From Clostridium thermosuccinogenes (lineage in GTDB: Bacteria; Bacillota; Clostridia; Acetivibrionales; DSM-5807): a DNA stretch of 64,000 nucleotides. A program made the translations under genes and the position numbers. Under the pieces are notes generated by a model. The model saw only the letters and a program-made list of their open reading frames with translations. It had not been told where the DNA came from and did no database searches. The stretch covers positions 2,195,665 through 2,259,664 of the forward strand of contig NZ_CP021850.1 of NCBI RefSeq assembly GCF_002896855.1, given 5' to 3'. Position 1 is the stretch's first letter, and each line of letters opens with the position of its first letter. Shown in pieces: positions 53,168-62,208 of this stretch.

Positions 53168-54466
53168 ATGCGTGGCTTTAAACATTTGAGTCAGGAAGAA
53201 AGAAATATAATTGAACAAAGGTTAATCAGCAGGAAATCATTCAAAAGCATAGCACGCGAGCTTGGAAAGGACCCAACCACGATATCCAAGGAAGTGAAGA
53301 ACCATATCCAATTTAGGAAAACCGGCTGTTATGGAAGAGTGTTCAATGATTGTAAACATCGTATTGGTTGCCCTGTTAAGCATCTTTGCGGCAGTTTGCG
53401 TTGTAGCCGTTATTGTCGCGCTTGCAAGTCTCGCATGTGTTCATCACTATGTCATGAGTATCAACAGGAAATTTGTCCCAAGCTTTCGAAGCCGCCCTAT
53501 GTTTGTAATGGTTGTGAAGACAAACAGTCTTGTACATTAGAGAAGAGGATTTATTCTGCAACACATGCACAAAGAGAATACGAGACAGTACGCTCTGAGT
53601 GCCGTCAGGGTTTACAAATCACTGAAGAAGAAGCGATAAGATTGGATTCCATTATTAGCCCGCTGCTAATTAAAGGCCAGTCACTCCACCATATATGCAT
53701 TAACCATGCTGATGAAATCATGCTCGATGAACGCACACTCTACAACTATGTGGACAAGGGTATCTTTACAGCAAAAAATATCGATATGCCAAGAGTTGTA
53801 CGTATGGGCAGACGTAAAAAGGGAAAAGACCAGTTCAAAGTGGATAAAAAATGCCGAATAGGCCGAACTTATCAAGACTTTCTTAAATTTATGCAAGAGC
53901 ATCCGGACCTTCCCGTAGTGGAAATGGACACGGTAATAGGAAGAATAGGCGGCAAAGTCCTGCTGACACTGCATTTTACTGTCCCACAGCTCATGCTCGC
54001 ATTCATTAGAGATGCTAATACCTCCCAATCTGTCATTGATATCTTTGATCAGCTTTACCTGGAACTAGGCCCGGATACCTTCCGCAAATTGTTCCCGGTA
54101 TTACTTTGTGACAACGGCAGTGAGTTCTCGAATCCGTCCGCTATTGAATTCGATTCACATGGGCAACGCAGAACCTGTGTATTCTACTGTAATCCGCTGG
54201 CTCCTTACCAGAAAGGCGCAGCAGAAAACAACCATGCTTTGATTAGACGCATTATCCCAAAGGGTACTTCTCTTGATGAGTTTACTCAGCGGGACATAAC
54301 TCTTATGATGAACCATATCAACTCGTACAGTCGACTGAATCTCGGGGATAAAACCCCTTATTGGGCTTTTGGATTGCTCTACGGGGAAGAAATATTAAGA
54401 AGGATGAATGTAGAACTCATCCCGACAGATAATGTCACCCTGCATTCATCCCTTCTTAAGAAATAA
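53168..54466 (+). CDS. IS30-family transposase, complete
   Basis: This 432-residue transposase moves the IS. An N-terminal helix-turn-helix (FKHLSQEERNIIEQRLI, then SFKSIARELGKDPTTISKEV) binds DNA. Residues 54-122 hold about thirteen cysteines and look like a zinc-binding region. The DDE core has Asp254 (EMDTV), Asp315 (CDNGSEF) and Glu353 (AAENNHALIRR). GGGGG precedes the ATG. The reading frame is intact, so the element may be active. Confidence 0.95.
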   Translation: MRGFKHLSQEERNIIEQRLISRKSFKSIARELGKDPTTISKEVKNHIQFRKTGCYGRVFNDCKHRIGCPVKHLCGSLRCSRYCRACKSRMCSSLCHEYQQEICPKLSKPPYVCNGCEDKQSCTLEKRIYSATHAQREYETVRSECRQGLQITEEEAIRLDSIISPLLIKGQSLHHICINHADEIMLDERTLYNYVDKGIFTAKNIDMPRVVRMGRRKKGKDQFKVDKKCRIGRTYQDFLKFMQEHPDLPVVEMDTVIGRIGGKVLLTLHFTVPQLMLAFIRDANTSQSVIDIFDQLYLELGPDTFRKLFPVLLCDNGSEFSNPSAIEFDSHGQRRTCVFYCNPLAPYQKGAAENNHALIRRIIPKGTSLDEFTQRDITLMMNHINSYSRLNLGDKTPYWAFGLLYGEEILRRMNVELIPTDNVTLHSSLLKK

Positions 54467-54522
54467 ATATTAAATAACCAGAGGCACCACCAGCCACAAC
54501 TCTATAAGCATTTACAAACAGG

Positions 54523-54731
54523 GTGGAAATTACTCTTGCAAAAAGTTAGTTAATCTTCACACCTCTAGTTTGATATACCCAAAAAAGGGCTGGCTTTGTT
54601 CCTCTACTTCATATTTTAACCTATTATTGACTGAAAAGCATTAAAAATTTGCCTAAATAAACTAATCCAAAACCCGCTGAATTACTATTTTTCTCAATGA
54701 TAACAGCATCCATGGAATTTACTTTTGCAAA
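54523..54731 (+). repeat. Subterminal repeats at the IS right end
   Basis: Copies at 54523-54542 and 54712-54731 of the 20-bp pattern seen at the left end, in the same orientation. The right terminal repeat starts with the same GTGGAAATTAC. Confidence 0.75.
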
Positions 54732-54756
54732 GTGGAAATTACCTTTTCAATTGACC

Positions 54757-54769
54757 CAAATTTACGAAC
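54757..54769. repeat. Target site duplication, right
   Basis: CAAATTTACGAAC directly after the IS, a copy of 52963-52975. Confidence 0.85.
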
Positions 54770-55070
54770 CCATTTCCTTCCAAAGCTCTTTTCAAGAGTT
54801 TTTAAATGCCATTTCAGCATTAATATTTCGGCAGGCAGTTATTTTAAGAAATGTATTCCGATATTGCTATGATATAATACTGGAAACACCCGGAATTACC
54901 CCTATAATACTTCTTTTACTTTTTCAACCAGATAGTCCGGTTAAGGATATATCCAGTATCCGATTATTTATGTCATTCCTTCTTTATTGCTTCATCTGAA
55001 GTTTATTTCCAGGTGGCAACAATTCCAATAAATAGCGCATCCTGCCATGAAAAAGCAGGAATTTTCGTTT
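54770..55070. other. Gap right of the IS; possible weak terminator
   Basis: No gene is visible; an open frame on the plus strand starts inside the IS and is not credible. TCCTGC/GCAGGA at 55040-55060, just past the CheB stop codon, may be a weak terminator for that gene. Confidence 0.35.
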
Positions 55071-55673
55071 TCAGTACAACATCGAAAACAGGATTTGCGG
55101 TATCTGTTCAAGAGGCGCCTGCTTTTCAACAGCTCCAATATTAAATGCCACCCTGGGCATTCCATACACCACACAGGACTTTTCGTCCTGCCCTATTGTC
55201 CTCGCTCCATTTTCCCTCATGGACAAAAGCCCTTTGGCGCCATCATGACCCATACCTGTAAGGATTATGCCTATTGCATTGCTGCCCGCTTCCTTTGCCA
55301 CAGATTCAAACAAAACATCCACGGAAGGACAATGCCCGTTAACCTTCTCTCCTTGAAACACCTCAACCTTGTACCTGCCCCCCACTTTCCGAATTCTCAT
55401 ATGTCTATCTCCCGGAGCTATAAACACTTGTCCCTTTTCCACATATTCCCCCGTCTGAGCTTCCTTAACCTTCAGCTTGGTTGTGTTGTTTAACCTTTCG
55501 GCAAACAACCTGGAAAAAAATGGAGGTATGTGTTGTACAACGACAATACCGGGGAAATCCGACGGAAGTGATCTTAATATTTTGTGAATAGCTTCCGTTC
55601 CACCCGTAGAAGCTCCTATAGCAATTATTTTATCGTTATTTTCAATACTGGTTTCCCCTGCGATTCTGGGCAT
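55071..55673 (-). CDS. Stand-alone CheB-type methylesterase domain
   Basis: This protein is the catalytic domain of CheB, which removes methyl groups from (or deamidates) chemotaxis receptors. The triad is Ser22 (GASTGG), His48 (QHIPP) and Asp144 (GMGHDGA). The receiver domain that normally controls CheB by phosphorylation is missing, as is any chemotaxis gene nearby. GGGAGG precedes the ATG at the normal distance, so the absence of the receiver is not a wrong start. It may be constitutively active or act outside chemotaxis. Confidence 0.92.
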   Translation of the reverse strand: MPRIAGETSIENNDKIIAIGASTGGTEAIHKILRSLPSDFPGIVVVQHIPPFFSRLFAERLNNTTKLKVKEAQTGEYVEKGQVFIAPGDRHMRIRKVGGRYKVEVFQGEKVNGHCPSVDVLFESVAKEAGSNAIGIILTGMGHDGAKGLLSMRENGARTIGQDEKSCVVYGMPRVAFNIGAVEKQAPLEQIPQILFSMLY

Positions 55674-56095
55674 AGGTTTACCTCCCTTCCAATGAGATAT
55701 CTTTGCTGTATAAGCCTGTTTTTATCTCCGGCAACAGCTTCTTTATTTAATTCTCTCTATTTTTTTGAAGTTTTGCACCCGGCACTCCACATTCCAAGGT
55801 CCCTGCTGTCTTTCACCGCTTTTTAAGTATAACAATACCACTTTTCTGAAATAAACATACGGCTTCCTAATAAGGCGGCAATTATTGGCAATTATCCTGT
55901 CGATCAGGGTAATAATATTGCTGAAACCGCTACATAATTCGGTTTTGCTATGCTATATACCACAATAATATAGCATGTAATCAGCAGCAAATCAATGCAT
56001 TATAAAGTTTATCATCCGAATAATATTTTGATGCTTTTGATGGCTTAACAGATTTGTAGTTTTTATGAGTTTACCTATTCTAAAAATCCCATGCA
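55674..56095. other. Gene-free region, no clear content
   Basis: This AT-rich stretch upstream of CheB presumably holds its promoter. A hairpin ATGCTATAT/AATATAGCAT near 55951-55977 is the only structure I see. Confidence 0.4.
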
Positions 56096-56148
56096 AAAAC
56101 CGGCAGGACACGAAAGATTATATCTTTCAACCTCCTGCCGGTTTTCGT
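56096..56148 (-). terminator. Terminator of the transglutaminase-fucosidase operon
   Basis: AAAACCGGCAGG and CCTGCCGGTTTT enclose a second stem (GAAAGATTATATCTTTC). T-run on each side. About 170 bases past the CBM9-like gene. Confidence 0.85.
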
Positions 56149-56319
56149 TTCTTATCTGCGCTTTCAATATTGAAGAAAATTTCCGGATATTTATATCCCG
56201 GATATTATGAAAAGGGCAGTTTTAGAGTTCTATGAAGCTCCGGAAATATTTCCTTCATTTCCACGGCTAATCTGTGCCATGGGTGAAATTTCTAAACGGT
56301 AACGGCATATTTACAACGG

Positions 56320-57327
56320 TTATTTATACATAGTTTTGCCATCGGCAAATATGATAATCTCATGCTTACCGTCCGAGGAAGGACAGGACATCTCAAACCA
56401 GTTGTCCGTAACCTGAATTTTCGGTTTGAAGTTCGGATTCAATGGCTTCAGATCCGCAGTAAAACGTCCTGTTTCATCATAATGGGCATGCTGTTCATAA
56501 TATAGGCGGCGCAGCTCCCACTTAAGCTTTTCATCTTCCGGTATGGTATAATTTTCCTGACCGTCACAGAAGAAAACAAAACCCCACAGCTCCGGATAAT
56601 GCATGTTTATTATGCCGGTAGGAGACCATACCCAGTTATCCTCCGGAAGTGGCTTTCCGGTCTCAGGATCGATGCGTTTTTTGTACTGGCCGTCCACTAC
56701 GTCCACCTTCCATTGCACCCGGGAAAAATTGATCCTCCAGTAATCTCCCGGCTTTGGAGCCTTTTCTCCATATCCACAGCACTCCGTCAGCGTCTCAAAA
56801 GGCATTACCACTTCACAGGTCCACTTTACATTATTAGCGGAGGGATCGTTCAGTCGGCCGTCAATTTTCACTGCGGTGCGAAGACCTTTCAAATCGAAAC
56901 CGTTCATAGCCTTTCCGCCATCCCTGTATGCTTTGGTCAGGATCAAATCCCACACCGTATTCCTGGCATTCATCTCAAACTCGAAATAACACTGGGTATC
57001 GGAATCCGGATCTATAAAGATTTCAAAGTCATTGTCCTGGAAGATCACGTCATCCCTTTTGGTTACGTGGCTCCAGATCTCATCTCCCATTAGTTCTGCT
57101 CCAAAGTATATGGCTTCGTCATCCCACAGCATTTTTGCCCGGGTGCGAAAACGGGGCTTGGGACGTATATCCCCTTCGATATCTACAAAATCATCAGTCC
57201 AGGGAGCATCAGCCCAAAATTCCTTATCCAGATTGCCGTCCAGGGTCAGCTTGCCCTTTGCTCTTTTGCAGTAGTAAACCTTCGGATTAAAAGCATCCAC
57301 GTTGGGTCGTGGAATTCTGTAATTCAT
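56320..57327 (-). CDS. CBM9-like carbohydrate-binding protein
   Basis: This protein has one CBM9-like domain (about 20-250) as found at the ends of secreted glycosidases: LTLDGNLDKEFWADAPWTDDFVDIEG, then AKMLWDDEAIYFGAELMGDEIWSHVTKRDDVIFQDNDFEIFIDPD and YWRINFSRVQW. The C-terminal 80 residues are unlike known modules. There is no signal peptide, so it is cytoplasmic as predicted, which is odd for a binding module. The start may be a TTG at 57330 or the ATG at 57327 after AAAGGTTGTG. It is the last gene of the operon. Could be an enzyme accessory or sugar sensor; function unproven. Confidence 0.8.
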   Translation of the reverse strand: MNYRIPRPNVDAFNPKVYYCKRAKGKLTLDGNLDKEFWADAPWTDDFVDIEGDIRPKPRFRTRAKMLWDDEAIYFGAELMGDEIWSHVTKRDDVIFQDNDFEIFIDPDSDTQCYFEFEMNARNTVWDLILTKAYRDGGKAMNGFDLKGLRTAVKIDGRLNDPSANNVKWTCEVVMPFETLTECCGYGEKAPKPGDYWRINFSRVQWKVDVVDGQYKKRIDPETGKPLPEDNWVWSPTGIINMHYPELWGFVFFCDGQENYTIPEDEKLKWELRRLYYEQHAHYDETGRFTADLKPLNPNFKPKIQVTDNWFEMSCPSSDGKHEIIIFADGKTMYK

Positions 57328-57409
57328 CAAATCACAACCTTTCCATATGCAATTTAATTTAGTTATGTAACTCCGTCAAATTATAATGCAATCCCTTGAA
57401 TGAAAATCT

Positions 57410-58696
57410 TCATTCATTATGGGTAACCTCTCCATGTCCAAGATTATAGGTGATTTCATCCTCCAGTTCCACTTTTAATACAGTAGTTAAAGGATGCAAT
57501 TGCATTTCATCTGCCTTTATCCACAATGTACCTGGTATGCCGAACCAAGGCAAGCCTCCGGTATAGTGCCATTTAAGTTCTTCTCCGGTGTGAAGTACTG
57601 TGATGCGCTTTACGCGGGTTTTTACCCCTTTGACGCAGATGTATTCCAGCGGCTTATCATAGACAAAGAGATAAATGGTCTTTTTATCTGCCGAAATGGT
57701 GCTGCCACCTAAGAACTGATGGTAATTCAGCCCCCTTCCTGTCTCATATACAGCCTCCTCATTATCATGAATCCAGCTTCCCAAATCGAGCAGAATTTTC
57801 TCTTGGCGTGGATCAAGGGTTCCATCCTCCTTAGGTCCTACATCGAGCAGCATGTTTCCGCCCAGTGTCAAACAGTCGCAAAACATACGCACAATCTGGC
57901 GGCTTGTCTTATAATTGTTATCCGATGGGCGGTAACCCCATGAAGAGTTGATGGTGGTGCAGAATTCCCAAGGTTTGTCAATTCCATAAATAGGCATATT
58001 CAGCTCCGGCGTCTCATAATCTCCATAACCCTGCATCCTGGAATTGAGTACCACATTGGGATTCAATGAATGCAGGTATTCTCTGAATTCCGGCATTCTC
58101 CACTGCTTCGCGCTGCGCTCCCAGTCCCCGTCAAACCAGAGCAGATCTATAGTACCATAATTGGTCATCAGTTCCCGGATCTGGTTATTGTTGAACTGGA
58201 GAAACTCCTCCCAAAGCTCCGGATTTTCAGGCCCCCCTGCTGGAGAACCGTATATATCATTGAGGCAATCCTCAGGCTTCGCGCCTTCAGGATATACGCT
58301 GCGATAGCGGGGATCTGACCAGTCTATGAGGGAGAAATACAGCCCTACTTTAAGACCGGCCTCTCTCATTGCCTGAGTGTACTCTGAGACAATATCCCGG
58401 CCTGCCGGTGTCTTTTTCACGACGCTCAGATCGCTGTATTTGGTGTCAAAAAGCGCAACACCATCGTGATGCTTGGAAGTCATCACCACATATTTTGCTC
58501 CTGCTTTCTTGAAAAGCTCCGCCCATTTTCTGGCATCAAACTTTGAAGCAGTAAAACCTTCGCACTGTTTCATGTAATCCTCATAGGAAATAACCCCGTT
58601 GTGGAAGGACCATGATTCGGAAACATCTCCCACCGCATAGATGCCATAATGGATAAAAATACCCAGCTTTGCTTTTGTAAACCATTCCTGCATCAT
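57410..58696 (-). CDS. GH29 alpha-L-fucosidase
   Basis: This is a cytoplasmic retaining fucosidase of family 29. The barrel opens EWFTKAKLGIFIHYGIYAVG, has KYVVMTSKHHDG, and the nucleophile Asp189 in TIDLLWFDGDW. No signal peptide, so it acts on imported fucosides. Length 428 aa is normal for the catalytic and a short C-terminal beta domain. GGAG precedes the ATG. Seventeen bases separate it from the transglutaminase-like gene upstream. Exact linkage is unknown. Confidence 0.93.
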   Translation of the reverse strand: MMQEWFTKAKLGIFIHYGIYAVGDVSESWSFHNGVISYEDYMKQCEGFTASKFDARKWAELFKKAGAKYVVMTSKHHDGVALFDTKYSDLSVVKKTPAGRDIVSEYTQAMREAGLKVGLYFSLIDWSDPRYRSVYPEGAKPEDCLNDIYGSPAGGPENPELWEEFLQFNNNQIRELMTNYGTIDLLWFDGDWERSAKQWRMPEFREYLHSLNPNVVLNSRMQGYGDYETPELNMPIYGIDKPWEFCTTINSSWGYRPSDNNYKTSRQIVRMFCDCLTLGGNMLLDVGPKEDGTLDPRQEKILLDLGSWIHDNEEAVYETGRGLNYHQFLGGSTISADKKTIYLFVYDKPLEYICVKGVKTRVKRITVLHTGEELKWHYTGGLPWFGIPGTLWIKADEMQLHPLTTVLKVELEDEITYNLGHGEVTHNE

Positions 58697-58713
58697 TTCA
58701 AACCACTCCTCTC

Positions 58714-61281
58714 TTATACCGATTTTTTTCTAAAATGCCTCAGCAACATATCTCCGGTGCCTACGTTATATCCGGAGATATGGAAGACACAATTTCCATC
58801 CTCATCCAATCCAAGAACCAGCGGAAGCCTGCAGATTTGGGTATTCAAAGCTTCCAGCACTGCGTCAAAGGCATCCTTGCTGTCGTCACGGAATGCAACG
58901 AGTACCCCTGTTTCATCCTTTACTTTGCGAAGAAGGGGATTATCCAAAGATTCGCTGCCTTTAAGAATCAGCAGCACACGATCATGCTCCCTGGCAAAAT
59001 CCGCTTTTTGCTCCAGAATTTCATTCAAAAGATGTTCCGTAGGCTCCATGCCTTCCTCTATGAATGCTATGGCCGAACTTATTCCTGTCCGGAGCAATTT
59101 CTGGGCGGCTGCTGGTTTCTTATCCAGGGTCAGTACCGGCATTTGAGGCAATGCAACAGCTTCTCCTGCAGTGATATCAGGTTCCCGCAGGTCTATCACC
59201 ACCTCCCGTTCCTCACCCCGGCGCAGCTCTGTATGGTAGAACGCTGCCAGGATTGAACCATCTCTCAGGCGGTTTGCCGTAGTTATGCGGTAATGTCCCT
59301 CCTCCAACGTATATCGGAGGCTGTCTCCCTCAAAGGGGATGTCATAGAGTCCAAGAGTGTGATAAACGCCGTTTTCCAGCCGAGCCACCGTAAAATTCTT
59401 TTCATAGGCAAAGGGTATGTCCGGCGCCTTCTTTCTAAGAATCAAGGAGCAGCAGCGATTGACAGGTTGGCTGCTGCCGCTGTCTATGGTGTGCCACTCA
59501 TTTTCTTTCCAGTATTCGATTTTCCGGTCAATCTCGTTCATCCGGGCAGGAATACCCAATGTTCGGCAGATAGCTACAAAGAGTATTTTCCTGGACATGG
59601 CGCTTCCGTATTTCAATTTCAGAAGTCCTTCCGGAGAAGCGGTAATCATTCCATAATCCCTATCCCCGGAATCAGAGATGTTTTCTGTGATGTAACGCTG
59701 TATGCTCCGAGGGTCACGGCAGAACTCCTCTTTTAGCTTATCATCAAAGTATCCGTTAATAAAGCTCCGATAATCGGTGATAAACTCATAATACACCCAT
59801 GGGCAAAGGATATAGCGGACAAACAGATCTTCATCATAGCATTTCTGATACTCAAGAGCACCTTTCAGATGGTTTCGGAGCGTGGAACAGGTGATATCCG
59901 ACAAGTCTTTTTTGCGAAGGGATTTCAGCAGCATCACCTTATATTTAAGAGGCAGTCCGTCATCTTCCTGCAAAAAGCATGCGATCTCCCTGTGATTGCC
60001 GTTGGAAGATGCAACCAGTTCCTTAATCTCCTGCCCGTACTCACTAAACCCGCCGGCAAACTTGTCGGCAGCTTCACCGCGCATAAATGTACTTTCAAAA
60101 GCGCTCCTCAATTCGTTGGCCCTTGCCACCCGTTCCTCATGAAGCTTTGCCATCTCCGGTGTAATTCCCGGATCCGATGCAGCAGACTGGGGAGGTGGAA
60201 CCAGATCCAGTTCAAATTCGCCGGTATCCTCTGTTTTTGCTTCGGCCATGGAGAAGTGCAGCTCCAAGCAGGATTGATCGGCTTTTTTATGAACAAAGCG
60301 GCCGTCCTTGCTCACATGAACGAAAAGATCCCCAAAGCCCGTCATAAGGCATGCCTCTCCCTTAGAGTCAGTCTTTAAGACTGCCAGCGGGAAAAGCTCT
60401 GAATAATTTATAAGCTCAAACCTTACCTCTGCTCCATCCAGAGGTCTGCCCTCCTCATCGGTTACAAACACCCGGAGCTTTTTTGTTTTTGCATAATTGT
60501 TCATAATGTTTACTTGAGACATAATCGGAGTCTGATGAGTGACATGCTCATCCGACACCAAACGGGAAGGTACCCTGGCAAGAATGAGCATCCCGCGCTT
60601 CGCCGATTCCGTAAACCATCCCTTGTCCAGTACCGGCTCCGGCTCACAGGCACCAATAAAGTGCCATTCACCATCTGCCCAGGCCTCCACCCAGGCATGA
60701 TTGTCATCACAATGAGCCCACCGCGGCGTAAAACACTGTCTGGCTGGAATTCCAACACTTCTTAAGGCAGCCACACATAAAACCGATTCTTCTCCGCAGC
60801 GGCCAAAGGCATTGCGGATTACGCCAAGCGGCGAACTAGTCCTCATGTCTGTGGTTTTGTAAGTTGCCTTCTCCAGGCACCAGTAATTGACCTCCAGAAT
60901 TGCATCCTTCATGGAGAGGTCTTTTATCCGGGGATAAAGCTCGTTAAAAAGCTGTTCCCGGTAATCAACCAGATCCTCATTGTTTATACGGTGGGGCAAA
61001 ACATAATTAAAAAACAACTCACCGGTTATCCTGCTGCCCCATGGTACGGAGCGTACTGCTGCCAGCGTATCCCTTACGCTTTTTAGAAAAAGCTCCACAT
61101 CATAGGTTGCTATATCCGCAGCCGGCATATAGGCATAGAGATATTGAAGACAAAAGATTTCTTCTTTGCTGCAGCCTTGAAGTGAACCAAAAATCTGCCG
61201 GATGTGATCCCGGACGGGAACTGCGTCCAAATCCCGCTGAACCTGCCGGATTTGCTCTTCTTCCAGTCCAAACATGTGCAT
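58714..61281 (-). CDS. Large cytoplasmic transglutaminase-fold protein
   Basis: Residues about 60-215 form a transglutaminase/protease-like core with Cys162 (FGRCGEES), His195 (DDNHAWVEAW) and GACEPEP where the third catalytic residue lies. An Ig-like domain (about 268-350), a helical stretch, a second transglutaminase-like domain without its cysteine (about 550-620, YGSAMSRKILFVAICRTLGIPAR), and a thioredoxin-like C-terminus without CxxC (about 770-850) follow. There is no signal peptide. GGGGGT precedes the ATG. Related proteins occur in sugar-use loci, but no reaction is known to me; it could cut or join a peptide or amino-sugar linkage. It heads the fucosidase operon. Confidence 0.75.
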   Translation of the reverse strand: MHMFGLEEEQIRQVQRDLDAVPVRDHIRQIFGSLQGCSKEEIFCLQYLYAYMPAADIATYDVELFLKSVRDTLAAVRSVPWGSRITGELFFNYVLPHRINNEDLVDYREQLFNELYPRIKDLSMKDAILEVNYWCLEKATYKTTDMRTSSPLGVIRNAFGRCGEESVLCVAALRSVGIPARQCFTPRWAHCDDNHAWVEAWADGEWHFIGACEPEPVLDKGWFTESAKRGMLILARVPSRLVSDEHVTHQTPIMSQVNIMNNYAKTKKLRVFVTDEEGRPLDGAEVRFELINYSELFPLAVLKTDSKGEACLMTGFGDLFVHVSKDGRFVHKKADQSCLELHFSMAEAKTEDTGEFELDLVPPPQSAASDPGITPEMAKLHEERVARANELRSAFESTFMRGEAADKFAGGFSEYGQEIKELVASSNGNHREIACFLQEDDGLPLKYKVMLLKSLRKKDLSDITCSTLRNHLKGALEYQKCYDEDLFVRYILCPWVYYEFITDYRSFINGYFDDKLKEEFCRDPRSIQRYITENISDSGDRDYGMITASPEGLLKLKYGSAMSRKILFVAICRTLGIPARMNEIDRKIEYWKENEWHTIDSGSSQPVNRCCSLILRKKAPDIPFAYEKNFTVARLENGVYHTLGLYDIPFEGDSLRYTLEEGHYRITTANRLRDGSILAAFYHTELRRGEEREVVIDLREPDITAGEAVALPQMPVLTLDKKPAAAQKLLRTGISSAIAFIEEGMEPTEHLLNEILEQKADFAREHDRVLLILKGSESLDNPLLRKVKDETGVLVAFRDDSKDAFDAVLEALNTQICRLPLVLGLDEDGNCVFHISGYNVGTGDMLLRHFRKKSV

Positions 61282-61321
61282 AGATTACCCCCTTAAACTA
61301 GCGCATTTTCCGCTACTAATT

Positions 61322-61387
61322 TCAAGTTAAATGTATATTCAATATAGTTAACATGATAAATACCGCCTTAGCCATTTGAGAATCCAT
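61322..61387 (-). CDS. Possible 21-aa membrane microprotein or leader peptide
   Basis: ATG at 61387 follows GGAGG at a spacing of six and opens a 21-codon frame ending in TGA: MDSQMAKAVFIMLTILNIHLT, hydrophobic in the middle. It lies 41 bases before the transglutaminase-like gene and probably in the same mRNA. It may be a leader peptide or a remnant of a gene start. Evidence is the ribosome site only. Confidence 0.4.
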   Translation of the reverse strand: MDSQMAKAVFIMLTILNIHLT

Positions 61388-62208
61388 AGTAATCCTCCAG
61401 CCCCCGCATCGGGATATGGAGCGCATACGATGAAGCAACGGACAGGTTTTAAATGTTAATAAATAAAGTGGAGCCTAACTCCTTACAAGGCGCCACTTAT
61501 CTGCAAAGTCATATTTGATTTTCCACAGTACTCAACCCCATATCCATTTCTCCCGTATGTTGAGTTTTATTAATGTTTGCAACTCTCATGCCCTTTTCAT
61601 CGGTTCCGGTCTGCCCGAAAATCCATCCTGCCTTTTATCACAATTTAACATAATTTAATACTTTTGCTTCATTTTCAAAGTTAAATAAGCTGATGCCGAA
61701 AGCACTGATAATTACTAAACTAAACAGAATCACTTATATTTTTACTATACAGTCACTTTTCAGCACTGTCAATAGCATTTAACAAATTGAGTTAAGAAAT
61801 TTAATATATTTTAACATTTAGAATTTTGGCATTTTAAATTTCGCTGAAGCCTTTTTTTGTCCTTCAATAAAAAGCTGTAATGAATAACTTCCGTTACTTC
61901 CAGCTTGATGCTTGGCTTTTAAGATGATCAGCAGTCCATTTATCAATTGTGAAAATATACGCTAATATTGCTTACTTTTTGTTAAATTTGATGTTAAACT
62001 TATTATTGCTTTCTTTCCAAACTTATAGTATTCTAGTGATGAACGGCCAGCAAGGGATTTTTGTGGAAACGTCAGGCCTGTTTTATTGATTTTCCGCCGG
62101 TTCAAAGGATTGTAGTTTTTCTATCCCTGTACAATTATAGGATTTGCGGAATGTACAAAATATATTTCAGGCATGAACATTGGTGAGTTAGAGAGGTAAG
62201 CAGGATTA
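61388..62208. other. Long AT-rich control region between divergent operons
   Basis: Roughly 820 bp separate the transglutaminase operon from the divergent LacI gene. I find no gene. It has an imperfect hairpin AAGTGG(A)GCCT/AGGC(G)CCACTT at 61478-61496 and several GTTAAA direct repeats (for example 61980-62000). Operators for the LacI protein at 62209 are likely here. Confidence 0.4.

Larger units (their letters stand above)
52976..54756 (+). mobile_element. Complete IS30-family element, 1781 bp (copy 2)
   Basis: The element is bounded by imperfect 25-bp inverted repeats (left 52976-53000; right 54732-54756; 21 of 25 match, core AATTGAAAA and ATTTCCAC). The host repeat CAAATTTACGAAC occurs directly on each side (52963-52975 and 54757-54769). 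It carries one transposase gene, and four copies of a 20-bp subterminal repeat. The right 1023 bases are identical to copy 1 at the window's left edge. Confidence 0.93.

Noticed and set aside
1-54756. A 54-kb composite transposon
   Set aside because: The bracketed DNA includes core genes and the left end of copy 1 is not visible; direct repeats of one IS are not enough to claim this.
54697-54999. 100-aa plus-strand ORF at the right IS boundary
   Set aside because: It starts inside the IS end and crosses the insertion point, has no ribosome site, and its sequence has no protein-like pattern.
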